Assembly: GCA_010405405.1 (NCBI GenBank)
Contig: MU004240.1
Span: 1,374,814 to 1,438,813 of the forward strand
DNA: 64,000 nucleotides
Source: Microthyrium microscopicum
Lineage: Eukaryota; Ascomycota; Dothideomycetes; Microthyriales; Microthyriaceae
Direction: 5' to 3'
Below, in pieces: positions 49,930-60,909 of the stretch (its first letter is position 1; every line of letters begins with the position of its first letter). The notes below the pieces were generated by a model. The model did not search any database. It was given only the letters and a program-made list of their open reading frames with translations, and was not told where the DNA came from. Position numbers and translations under genes: made by a program.

Positions 49930-50800
49930 CAAAATGTTCTCGTGATTAACTCCCATCAACTGCGATGGCTACCATCTCCCCTTTTAGATAGAAAATGCCG
50001 TATATCCCGTAGTATCCGATCATCTGAGGACATTCAACACCAAAGGTTTGTGGCAGGGTTTCAATCTACCTGTTTTTGTGGTAAACCAACTCCCATCAAC
50101 GGCGATGGCTACTCTACTATCGATCCTTTCAAATAAATGATGCTATTTTTACCATCGTAGTCGATCAACTCAGAACATCAAAAACCACCTGCTCTATAAG
50201 ACATCTCTGATCCACTTATTGTGTGGTAAATAGCTCACTCCCAACTCCCAACTCCCATCAGCGTCAATGATAGCCATCGATCCCTTTGAATAGAACAGGC
50301 TGTAAGTCCCATCGAGTTTGATGATTTGTGATACGGAACCGCGTTGATGAGGTATCAATTCAAAGTCCTCGAACGTTAAACCTCCGGTATATCCTTGTAA
50401 TGAATGCGTGCCATCAACATCGATGGCAACCATCAACCCCTTTGAATAGAAGATGTCAGAATCCCCATCGTACTCGACAACTCGGAGCATCAAAGACCAC
50501 CTGTTCCCTAGCATCTCCGATTTACTTATTGTTATGGTGACTGATTCTCACTCCCAACCCCCAACTTTCCATTGACGTCAATGGTAGCCATCTTATTCTT
50601 TCCGACAGAACATGCTATATTTCCATGAAGTTCGATGATGTTAGTATCTGAACGCCATCTGCGGCACACCTCTCATCTATCGTTGTGATGTATGCTTCTA
50701 ATCGACGGTGGTTGCTATCATCAATCCTCATGAATAGATGATGCTATGTCCCCATCGAAGTAGATAAATCATCAAGGTCTAACAAGCTTCTATTGCGCAT
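49930..50800 (-). pseudogene. Decayed minus-strand gene of tandem ~52-residue repeats
   Basis: Six related blocks recur at about 130-163-bp spacing; their conserved words (of the type CATCAACxxCGATGGC) start near 49955, 50094, 50257, 50412, 50571 and 50700. Read on the minus strand, the best-preserved part (50194-50514) gives repeats of the form FYSKGxMVAIDVDGT and LFYSKGSMAIIDADGS, evidently a beta-rich repeat protein. The other units are in shifted or interrupted frames, so the array no longer encodes one product, unless it is spliced in a way I cannot see. I do not recognise the repeat family. Base composition is normal, so this is ordinary decay rather than RIP. Confidence 0.55.
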
Positions 50801-51613
50801 GGTCCCTTAATGCGTAAGCTCGCCTATAGTGCTTAGGATTGTGACTGATGAAGTCTCCAGATGGGCCTTTATATAGTGGGTCTGCACCCAGTAATGATAC
50901 AACAGTAGTTGCAATGGCGTGTTTATCCTAAGTATCGTTCTTTCTTGATGTGATATGATGGTGATCTCGGAAGAAAGTGTAGTTGAGCAGGTAGTCTTGG
51001 TGGCCAGCACTGGGACGTCATATAAGAGATCTAGAAACAAGCAAACTTCCCAATCGACTCTGGGTTCAATCGTGCTACTTCACTTCGGATGAATAGGGAC
51101 GAAGAAGAAGAATGAGGCGTGTAAAGCAAACAAAAGATGGTTACCTTCATGCTCTTGTGCTCTCGAGCTCACACGCGACGTGGAATCTGGATGGAAGGGA
51201 AGAAGCCAGCGTACTATGTATGCCTACATCAACTGTATGTCTCTAGACTCATCCGCTCTTCTACTCGTGAGTGATACCTATCAAAGCGTGTGTTGGAGTT
51301 GGGGATTGACATCACTGTATGATGGTGAATGATGTAGTTGTGATGATTGTCAAGGATGTGCCTCTGTAAAGTGCATCCCAAGGTCGCCACCAAGACTCTT
51401 CAACAGTTCTCCCCGCAGCCGCCTCAACGCTTAGACGACACTCTATACTCTACTCACCGAACATCATCCTCTACATCCTGTATCACTTCAATAGTCCTCA
51501 CTCATTCTTCTCCTTTACATTTCAAAGCCCACTCTCACCAATCAGGTCCGAGTTCATGACGTTTGGGCTGCTTACTTAGCCACTATGCGCCTTGCGCGGC
51601 CTTTGTCAAGACC
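50801..51613. other. Intergenic upstream of the DUF2415 gene
   Basis: About 800 bp with no supportable gene. It may contain the eroded 5' part of the repeat gene on the minus strand, and it holds the promoter and leader of the DUF2415 gene. The leader from about 51390 is C/T- and CA-rich. Confidence 0.45.
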
Positions 51614-53834
51614 ATGGCCTACGACGACTCTTTTACGTCTCAGTATGTCCCACGTTACTCCGTTGCACAAGTCTTCAAGTCAGAAACTAACAATTTAGTC
51701 CCTACGAGACAACAACTATCGTTCTTCCAACCCGCCGATTCTTTCCTGCCAAAATCCTTATAAAGTGCGTTCTACCAAATACACTCCTCCATTCTTTAAA
51801 GCAAGAGTTAACTCTAATATTTTGCCATGTAGACATTGGCAACTTCGAAATCTAATAAGCTCCGATGAGCCAAACATCATAAATTACGTTTCTCATACAA
51901 AAATCCTGCGCCTCGATCTCAACACAAATAAAGTCTCCTTAATTGTAGATCTTGCCAAAGTTATCGACTTTTCTCCCGAACTTGCCTTTACTCCCCGATG
52001 CTCCGCTTCTGGCTACGGGTGGATATGTGTAGGCGGAGAGGATGGCGGTCTCATTGCCATCATCAATATCAACGCGCATACTTCTGATGCTGCCGATGTT
52101 GATGAACAGCTCCCTATCGACTTTGACCGTCGGACAGATCGCACTCGGCCAGCTACAGTTCGACTGGATAGTGTAGGATCATCTATCATCAACTCTATCA
52201 ACATATATAAAATAAAAGGGAATCCGAAAGCCCGCATCCAGGATGATGTGGTGGCGGTATTAACAAACAACGACCACACAGTGCGGGTATTATCCCTCTC
52301 AGAAGGCATAGAAACGGCATGTTTGGACGTGGAATTTCCAGTCAATCATGCGACGATATCTCCGGATGGCGAGACTCTGGTGGCAGTTGGCGATCATCAA
52401 CAGGCGTACTTCTTTGAAAAGATTATGCTAGATCCATATGAGTCAAAAATATCTACGGCCAATTATGCTTCAAGTCATTGTAGATGGGTTCTCTTGAACA
52501 TTGCCAAACTTCATGTTCCACGACGATCAGGCATCAGTGGCTATTTCTCGACTGCGTGGTCATCATCTAGTGCGCTCTGTGCGGTAGCATCAGAAAATGG
52601 TTACGTAAGTATTCTTGACATGAACAAGATACGAGCAGGAGCAAGCGGAGAGGATGCACTAATTACCGTCGTATCATCGACGAGGCCAGACTCCGACCCA
52701 GGCCCAGGATCGATAAGAACTTTACACTTCTGTCCCAATCCATGGGAACTGCTTATATGGACCGAAGGAAGGGACCGAATCTGCGTCGCAGACTTGCGCT
52801 ATTTACTGAATTCTAGACAAGTCCTCCATCTCCGCCCAGATGCCGCAAACACAAGCGAAATCAAGGTGGAAAGAGGAAAGGGAACAGAGCCTGCAACTAT
52901 TCGACCTTCGGACTACGATCCCGCATCGGGAGCAGCTCAGTTTATACGACGCCTTCGCCAAAACAGAGAAAGCGTTGTTGTTGAAGCCACTCCCCATTCA
53001 GAAGATCGATCATCCAGATCCGGTTCGCGGCGACGCGTCGTCCGCCTCCTCCGCAACGCCGACTCCATATCTCCCGACAGCGCAGATGCTGAGGCTGCTA
53101 TCGAAGGTCTTGATTTTGATGAACGCATGATACTCGAAGTCTTGCGCACCGCCACCCATTCTTCCGACTCCACGACCGCTGGCACAACTACTGCTCCTCC
53201 TCGCAGCATTCGGTACCGGCGCTCTGAACTCGAAGCCAGTGAATCCGGCACCCGCGAGCGCGAAGACGTCCGCGACGCGCTGAATATCGCACTTCGTAGG
53301 CACCGTGGTGACAGCGAACGCTTCCACCCACACTCCCTCCCACGCCGGCAATCCTCCATCGTCATCTCTACAGACGATGGCCAGCCGGCCTCGACAAGCG
53401 GTCGCTCCTGGGCGGAACTGCGCGCCGAATTGCTGCCAACTGAGAATAGCAGTCGCAGTCAAACACGAGCTGCGCGCCTGTCTGGCGATCGCTGGCCGAA
53501 TGCGCTGCCAGTTGATATAAACGAGCGGCTTCGACGCACGCGACGTGAAGACGAAGAGCTTGGGCTGGGAGACAACCGAAGAGTACAACGAGCCCGCGAG
53601 CGAGAAGCGCGGCTGCGTGAGAGATATCGTCTAACGAGCCAGGACCAGCACTTGCTCCGGCTATCTGCGGTCAACCACCGGGCAGATGGCGAAGAAGCGT
53701 CTGGTATCATGTCTGCAGGCTTGGTGATCAGTCCAGATGGCCAGACATTTTGGGCGGGGAGCGAAAAGGGGATCTTTGAGTTTAAATTGAATATGCGCCA
53801 TCTCATGAGCTTTCCTGGCATTGAAGCGCGATGA
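51614..53834 (+). CDS. DUF2415 / WD40-like fungal protein
   Basis: Three exons: 51614-51642, 51699-51764 and 51833-53834 (introns of 56 and 68 nt), 698 residues. Splicing yields a continuous N-terminus (MAYDDSFTSHPYE, then LPTRRFFPAKILIKHWQLRN) that fits what I recall of this family far better than any unspliced frame. Residues about 35-350 form a WD40-like propeller, with blades such as GYGWICVGGEDGGLIAI and ASENGYVSILDMNK. The DUF2415 signature is around SIRTLHFCPNPWELLIWTEG (about residues 326-345). From about 370 on the chain is Arg/Ser/Glu-rich and mostly disordered, yet the final 35 residues (GLVISPDGQTFWAGSEKGIF) look like a closing blade. A scaffold role is likely by analogy with WD40 proteins; the partner is unknown. 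Confidence 0.88.
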
Positions 53835-54243
53835 GGAACGAGAGCTATATTGCTCCACCTTATGACTCTGTACCACGATGATGGGGACTGTTGAAATGGA
53901 AAGATGAGGTGACCTTTGGATTTATTTGTTGAACGTTATGCTGAGATGTCGATTATGTCCTTTTTGGAACAATGAAATATCAACTTGGCTGTGTCTATAT
54001 CTAGCTGATAGTATCAAGTATAAGATCAGAATGAAATATGTCGATTTTGCTGAGTGATTTACGTCACCTTGTTATAACTGATATCAACAACTGCAGGTTT
54101 TCTGTCAGGTTTCAGCGGCGCTGTAACCACTAATTGGGTTACTGGATCTACGTCTACGATTTTACCTGAATTGTGGAAGTCAAGATACTGAGAGTCTCTG
54201 CCAGTGTTACGGCCGCGGAAAGACGATATCAATTCCGCCTGAG
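53835..54243. other. 3' region of the DUF2415 gene; target site of the MULE
   Basis: About 400 bp of normal composition. A minus-strand frame (54059 to about 54240) with fairly coding-like content (SSFRGRNTGRDSQYLDF) runs leftward from the MULE insertion point, and a few codons continue in frame on its far side before a stop. It may be the last exon of a gene hit by the element, but no family is recognisable. Confidence 0.35.
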
Positions 54244-54252
54244 TTCTCGATG

Positions 54253-57200
54253 GGCTAATTCTAGGGAGCGCTAGCACTTTTGCTACTTGGCGCTAGCATT
54301 TTTGCTACTTGGCGCTAAACTAATATGGCGCTCTAGGCTATGCCTAAATAGGAAATAAATATAGAAATATTAGTATTAGTCTATTAGTCAAAAAGCAGGT
54401 TTAGAAGAAGTATAAAATATTAAAGCTTTTACTATAGATAAAGCCTATAGGACTAGTTTAGAAGATTAACTCCTATAATAGCGATTTTATACCTAAAATA
54501 CGCTTATAAAGAGATCTATCTTTTCTATATCCTATTATTATTTTTATATCCTTCTATAGCTATTCTATATCCTATCTTAACCCTATTTTTAGTATTTCTA
54601 TGTTTGCTAACCTGTAGGTCTAAAGGAAGGTTATTTCTATGGCTTCTTTATATCTTTTAGCTCTAATTATACCTTATTCTTAGATTTAATAGGTCTTCTT
54701 TACTTCTTTAGAGAAGGAACTAGTATTATAGTAGTTAAAGTAGTAGTAACGCTAGATTATAAAGTAATCTTAGTTGTAGTAACTATAGGTGTAGGAATTA
54801 AAGCTAGAGTAGCTACTAAAGCTAAAGATACTACTTCTATAGTAGCTAATACCTATTATAATCTCTTAATCTTATCTTCTTATTAATTAACCTTCTCTTA
54901 AAGCGCTCTATTAGATAGAGGGCTTATACGGTTTATATAGTAGCGTTTAAGTGCTAAATCTTTATCTTTAGAGCTGCTTAAGCTACTAGAATTTAAGGAT
55001 AGTTCTATAACTTTAGGCGTGTTAGTAGTATTCTTTTTAGTAGAGGGATCTTTAAGAGGTATAATATTAAACTAATTAAGCTCTTATAGTAGCATTTAGC
55101 TATTATATTCTTAAAGATTAAGATATTCTTACTATAAGAGTTCTAGAGTATTGTAAGCTTCTTATTCTTCTTTAGAATTAAGTTCTTTAAGTTAATTATT
55201 ACGGCGTTAGTAGTTTCTATAGCGTTTACGCCATTTGGCGTGTATCTTATTGTATTAAGCTATTGTAGTATCTAATTTACGTATAATATTCTTTATTCGT
55301 TAACGTCCTTCTATAATATCCTAAGCTTATCGTTAAGCATTAATTACTTGCTTCTTAGCCTAAGATATCTATAATGTCTCTTACTTTGTAGATTATGCTA
55401 ACACTATAGTATTAGTAATATCGTAAGATGCTAGCATAGGAATCTCATTTATAGAGAGGATTTAACCTAAAGGGGCCGTTAGACGTCTATTAGGCTAAGA
55501 ATAAGGCTAAGATCCTAAAGGACGTCTACTACTTAATATATATTAAGGAAGTAAAATCCGTGCTAGTAGAGCTAGTAGAGGTAGATCTAGACTAATAGGA
55601 AGCTTTAGATCTTTGAGATGTTCTTCTTTTGCGACTCTAGACTTAATTTAATCATAGTACTAATGCGTATTAATATCTTGCTTCTAGATTTGTTATTTAT
55701 TATTATAAAAGAGGTGCTATTTAATAGTATAGCTATAGAGTAATCTAAAGGTCTTAGTAAAGGTATTTAAGCATTCTAATAGTAGTATTTTACTAGATTC
55801 TTTGCTTTTAAACTTCTTATATTGCTTTGCTACTATTTTTAATACATGTAAGCTAACGTAGTAGATAAATGAAGAGTAAAGAATAGGAAGATGCTTACCT
55901 TTTAAGATAGGATTCTTACGATTAGTATCCTTCTTTACTTATTTACGTAACTTCTTAACTATATTGCAGATATAAAGTAGTATTAAATTAACTACTTTAA
56001 GTAAGTCGTTATTTAAAGTAATTTATTCCTTTAGAGCTTTGTAAAGTCCTTCTAATGGCGATGTTATTATAACATTAAAATGTTTAAAAAGATGCGTAAA
56101 AGCATAGCATAGTTCTTATTTATATAGTATCTAGATATCTTAAAGGTATTTAATAAATTAAAGGCCCTTAGCGTTAGTGAATTAGGTTTTAAGGGTATTT
56201 TAGGTAGTATCTAGAGCTTACTTAGTAGGGGCGTTGATTATCTGCAAAATTATTAGTAAAATGACTATTAGAAGAGCTAAATTTGGCTAACCTCTTGCTA
56301 TATTAAAATTGCTAAATCCTAAAGCTTCTAAGCATTATTTTGAGCATCTTGACTTAATATATAATCTATAGTTTACTATATCTCTTTAACCTTTAATTTA
56401 ATATTCTTATTATAGTGGTATTAATAGACTAGTTACTAAATAGGAATAGTAGTCTTTAGCGCGTTCTTTAGCGCTTAATAGCTATTAGTAAGAATAACGT
56501 TTAGAAGCTTTATATTTTGTCTATCTTGTAATAACTCGTTAAATATTTCTAATGCCTATTAATATTCTCCTTTATCTTTACCTATTATAAAACAAAACGC
56601 TACTAAGAAGAATCTATATATAGAATTTAAAGCACTAATATAGAGAAGTGGCATTTTATAATAGTTAGTTTAGTATATTGCATTAAATAGTAGGACGTCT
56701 AGATGAGCGTAATAAAGGGCAATTTAATCTTTTGTAGTAATAAAGAGGCTCTTTAAACGATTCTTAGAGTCTAGATAGAATAATAAGATAATTTTATTAT
56801 ATTATTATAGCTTATTAAGAAGCGCTTCTAATAGTGTACGGCCTACTAATCGTTTAATTCAATTAGCCTAATTAGCATTATAGATATTCTTTATCTTAAG
56901 GTTAACGCTAGGAAATTTATCCTTAATTTTAGAGAGAATCTACTATAGCTTAGTATTTAATTTATAGAGAGAATTAATCTCTTTACGCAGGTTATTAATA
57001 TTTATATTATATTAGTAATAACTAGCAATAGTAGAAGTAGCAATTAGAGGGTATATATAATCATTTTTAATAATTAATTCCTATGGCTTTTAATATGCGA
57101 GATAAGGTTATATAAGTTAATTTAGAGTCTTACGAATTATAATTTTAAAGGAATAACTATCTTTTATAGTTTTAATAGTTTAAATTCCTTAAGATTACGA

Positions 57201-57683
57201 CATAAGTACCTCCTCTTTATTATATTTTATATAAATATTTCGTACTTTAGCGTTAGTAACGTTGGAAGGTAATTTTGATTTGCGTTTTATACTATAGCCG
57301 TGTATCTGTGTATGATTATGAATTAATTCTTACGCCTCTTCCTAAGTATTAAAGTAGATATTTGTAGGATGTTTTTGGATTAGTTCGTAGTCTATAGTTT
57401 GTTAGTAGGATTATAGTAGTAGGTAGTTAAAGATGTGGTGGTGAGGACTTAAAGACTTGAGGACTTGAAATAATATAATGAGGTGAAGTTAGATGTTTGA
57501 CGCTAGTGAATAGATTTTGTGAAAGTATTACTATATTAGGTTAGGTTGTAGGGTTAGGGCGGGGCGTCTTACTTATTCTAGCTTAGGGCGCTATAATATT
57601 ACGGATCTGGTATAGCTCTGGCGCCAAGTAGCAAAAGTGCTGGCGCTCCCTAGCAAAAGTGCTGGCGCTCCCTAGAATTAGCC
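54253..57683 (-). mobile_element. Mutator-like DNA transposon (MULE, Hop-like), RIP-mutated
   Basis: The element is 3431 bp, flanked by a perfect 9-bp duplication TTCTCGATG (54244-54252 and 57684-57692), the length typical of MULEs. The inverted repeats are about 64 bp (54253-54316 and 57620-57683), start GGCTAATTCTAGGGA and consist mainly of two tandem 22-bp units of the type GCGCTAGCACTTTTGCTACT. On the minus strand at about 56.3-56.8 kb, the mutated sequence still shows the MULE-transposase pattern, including the equivalents of the MPLLHI, VTDRELALMNA and WHINKN blocks. The interior is AT-rich with many stops from CpA-to-TpA change, so the element is dead. The G+C-rich ends escaped. A second coding region on the minus strand near 55.2 kb is basic and unassigned. 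Confidence 0.85.
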
Positions 57684-57692
57684 TTCTCGATG

Positions 57693-58705
57693 TGCTATCT
57701 TCTAATTGCTGCCGTATTTAAAGCTAAATACCGCTCTTATCAAAATGATTGATCGGGAACACGGCCCGTCCTGGAGCAGAAGGGTTACACAAAGCCCTTC
57801 TCTCGAAGCGAAGGAGAAGACAATCAGCATGGGTGAGCGATATGATTGCCCATAGGTTACCATGGAAGTTTTCTCGAACGTCTGTTAGATTGATGACTTT
57901 CCTCTTCAACACACGACTCGTGTACATTTCTGGTTTTCAAAGGCCCTCTTGACCCTTCCACAAGTGTCTGCAAACCTTGTGTCTGAAAGTATTGCCGAGC
58001 TCATCTCCTCAGCGCATATATCATGGCACTTCACGTCAATCCAGATCTGGCGACTTGTGGAGATGAGAACAAGGCATACGTTTGGTCGACGTCAGATTGG
58101 CCAATGGTCGAAACCCCTTTACGCATAATTCAGCCTAATATATCTTATAGGAGGCAAACATATCAACTCAATGTCAAATACTGTGCCCGTCGGAGGGAAG
58201 AACCCTTAACAAGATCAACATCTCGTATTCAGCCTCCATCCTAGATGCCGTTACCAGCTCCCGTGTACCGGAACGAACCATGCCATCATCCAAAATGCGG
58301 AATCTTTGCATTACTGTGCGGCGCAGAAGAAACACTTCTGTTCTGATTCCTCCCAATCCAACTATCTTGAAATAACATGCCTGCTTTTACCCCAGTTCAA
58401 CGGCTGCAGTTACTCCGCAAGGCTGGACTTTGATGCAACATGAGAGAAAGCCCTCGAAGTTACGCCCCATAATGTATCGGAAGACTGTTTAAATACTACG
58501 ACAATCCCGTTCGCCGCACTCCCGTGGTACTGGTTTAACCTTGCCAGAACCGCGCAATGCGGAGATCGTCTTTCCCCTACGCAGTCCAGTTTACCAGAAT
58601 ACTCTGGATGATTCCGTTCACGATCATTGTTGTCGAGCTTCTTTGAGCTCATCGCTGGGCTTGTATCATCCTTATAATCGAATAGATGTCCCAGTGACGA
58701 GCGGT
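57693..58705. other. Intergenic between the MULE and the PTH11-like gene
   Basis: About 1 kb of normal composition. Short frames on both strands (for example around 57750-57950) show no recognisable family. It should include the receptor-gene promoter; a small in-frame open stretch precedes the ATG at 58706 but has no earlier ATG. Nothing else is supportable. Confidence 0.45.
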
Positions 58706-60011
58706 ATGGGTAGTCTCAGCATACGCGATGCTCCTATTTCGAACAATTCGCCAGTCACTATGGCAACGCTACCTCCTTCTTCTGGGGGCAAGTCACTGCT
58801 AATATGTGGTTCCATATTCGCAGTTCTCTGTACGATTTGGATGGTACTGAGAATGTATTCTCGAAAAGTTAGGAACACATGTATATATGCTGAGGATTGG
58901 CTGGTTTTGGCTGCTCTGGTAAATATACTAAACTGGCACTTATACACTGTACCTTTTACGACTAACGTCGATTAGATATTTTATTATGCACTCCTTGTCA
59001 ACATATTCTACCGTGAGTGCTCTTCAATATAATAGGGATACAGAGGTACTAACTGCTCGGAAGTCGTGATTGCAGCAGGACTTGGCCATCATGATGTTGA
59101 CATACCGCCTCATATGATCATTACCCTCATAAAGGTTAATATCACTTTCGTCTTCGGGCCTACAAACTAAGATGACTATAGTTCTCCATCCCACTAAACA
59201 CCCTCTTCACCCTCTCCCTAGGCCTCGTCAAATGCAGCGTAAGCTTACCTCTCTTCCCCCCGTCCCCTGAACCACAACACCCATCACCACCTTCAAACCG
59301 ACGTAACCAAACTCCTACCATCCCAATACCCTCCTCAAACACACCTACCCACTAACCAAGCCACCCAGATCTGCCTAACCCTCTCCCGCATATTCTTCAT
59401 GCCCCCCTACAAACAACTCGCCCTCCTCAGCCTCCTCCTCGCCATCTTCTGGACCACCGCCGCCATAATCGTAATCTTCGCCACCTGCCGCCCCGTCTCC
59501 GCCCTCTGGAACCCCCTTACCCCCGGCGCCGTCTGCAGCGACACCAACCGCGCGATCTTCGCGACAAACTGTGCAGATATCGTGCTTGATGCGCTTATCG
59601 TGGTGTTGCCATTACCTGTGATTATACGCCTCCAGGTGCCACGGGCAAATAAAATTGCGTTGGTGTTTCTGTTTGCGCTCGGATTGATGTAAGTGTTCCT
59701 ATATCAAGTGTGCGGAGGTGGAAGTGTGGCTAATGGTATGGGTGATGTATAGAACGATTGGCGCGGGTGTATTAAGGGCTGTGGCGTTGGCGAAGTTGCA
59801 GACGGATATTGCGTTTGATATGGTGGCGCCGGAGCTGTTTTGTGTTTGTCAGGTGGGTATTGCGATCTTTATTGCGAATAGTACGGTTATTCGGCCGGTG
59901 TTTGATCGGATTTTTGGTAGGTGGAGGTGTGCGTCGGAGAATACGTGTCCGAGATATCCGGTTTCAAAGTCGAGTGATCCGGATGCGAGGTTGCCTGCTG
60001 GTCAGGTTTGA
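58706..60011 (+). CDS. PTH11-like / fungal rhodopsin-domain integral membrane protein
   Basis: Six exons: 58706-58918, 58976-59012, 59064-59134, 59182-59238, 59369-59688 and 59753-60011. All introns are GT..AG, several have a clear CTAAC branch site, and phases are consistent; 318 residues. The pattern is that of the fungal rhodopsin-like domain family that includes Magnaporthe PTH11. It has a first helix (about 30-50) followed by an RMYSRKVR loop and the EDWLVLAAL helix, then five further hydrophobic segments. The family loop with Cys (TCRPVSALWNP ... CSDTNRAIF) precedes the helix with DIVLDALIVVLPLPVI, and the last helix pair ends before VIRPVFDRIFG. There is no CFEM domain at the N-terminus. 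It is probably a plasma-membrane receptor-type protein; the ligand is unknown. The tail is short (about 35 residues). Confidence 0.85.
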
Positions 60012-60909
60012 AAGGGGGGATTTATCTGGAGCTTGGAAGGTAAAGGTTCGAAGGACTTCGAGTCGTGCTTCCGGGTGAGAGGATTACTACTACATTGTAC
60101 TCTCCTATGGAACGCCGAAGTAGTTCACAATCCACCTCCAAGGTCATCGGCAGCAATGTCCACGGCAAGCGCAGTCGACGCGTCTTCTGGACCAGGTTGG
60201 AGCAAAAGGCATGTCCAAACATATGGATGGCGGGTGACTTCAGGTCAGTCACTAAACACTGCTCAGTACTACCCCTTTCGAGAGATAGGAATCACGGTCT
60301 AACAAAGATACAGAATATCTCCAAGGACGGCTGTAGGTCGTAGAGACCACTCTACACATAGCCCAAGTCACTACAAGCTGAAAGGGCTGAAGTGCTATAC
60401 CACATGTAATATGTCGTATTGAGCCAAGATACTGGACATTGAGACTACATGGATAGGTAGTAATACCAAGGTAGGATGGTTAGGAGTCAAAGTACTCCAT
60501 AGAGATATCTCACGTTAGGAGTGTCACCAACAGTCAAATAACCGAAATATAAAGTCTATTATTCCACTACCGACCGCTCCACCATCAGGGTCAAAGCCCA
60601 TCTTGCGATCCGAATCTATTTACCAACAATGTTGCATGGTAAGAGCAAGCAAACCAACACCTAACGCGGAAATAAGGTAGATGAAAGACAAGAAGAAAAA
60701 GTACCATAGGAAAAGAAGATGTATAGCGTAGTAAACAGGTATGTGGTCTAGAGCAAAGAAAACAAACGACAAGATAAGAATAAAACGGATTCCCCCTTGC
60801 CCCAAAAATGTAACAAAAACGCCGGCTAAAACTCCCGACTTTCGCTATCAACCTAATCAAGCGATATTTTTGTAAGACCGACAAAAAATCAATATGCAAT
60901 TGGTGCTGC
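60012..60909. other. Convergent intergenic between PTH11-like and FAS alpha genes
   Basis: About 900 bp containing the two 3' ends. A stretch rich in A and G on the plus strand (about 60660-60790) is the complement of a pyrimidine-rich FAS 3' untranslated region. Hydrophobic frames on the minus strand there are a by-product of that composition. No gene was recognised. Confidence 0.5.

Noticed and set aside
51563-51763. 66-codon plus-strand frame upstream of the DUF2415 gene as a separate small gene
   Set aside because: It overlaps exons 1-2 in the wrong frame. The spliced model gives a continuous N-terminus fitting the DUF2415 family.
53010-53588. 192-codon minus-strand frame inside the DUF2415 gene
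   Set aside because: It is antisense to Arg/Ser-rich coding sequence with matching codon bias on the plus strand, and it has no protein features of its own.
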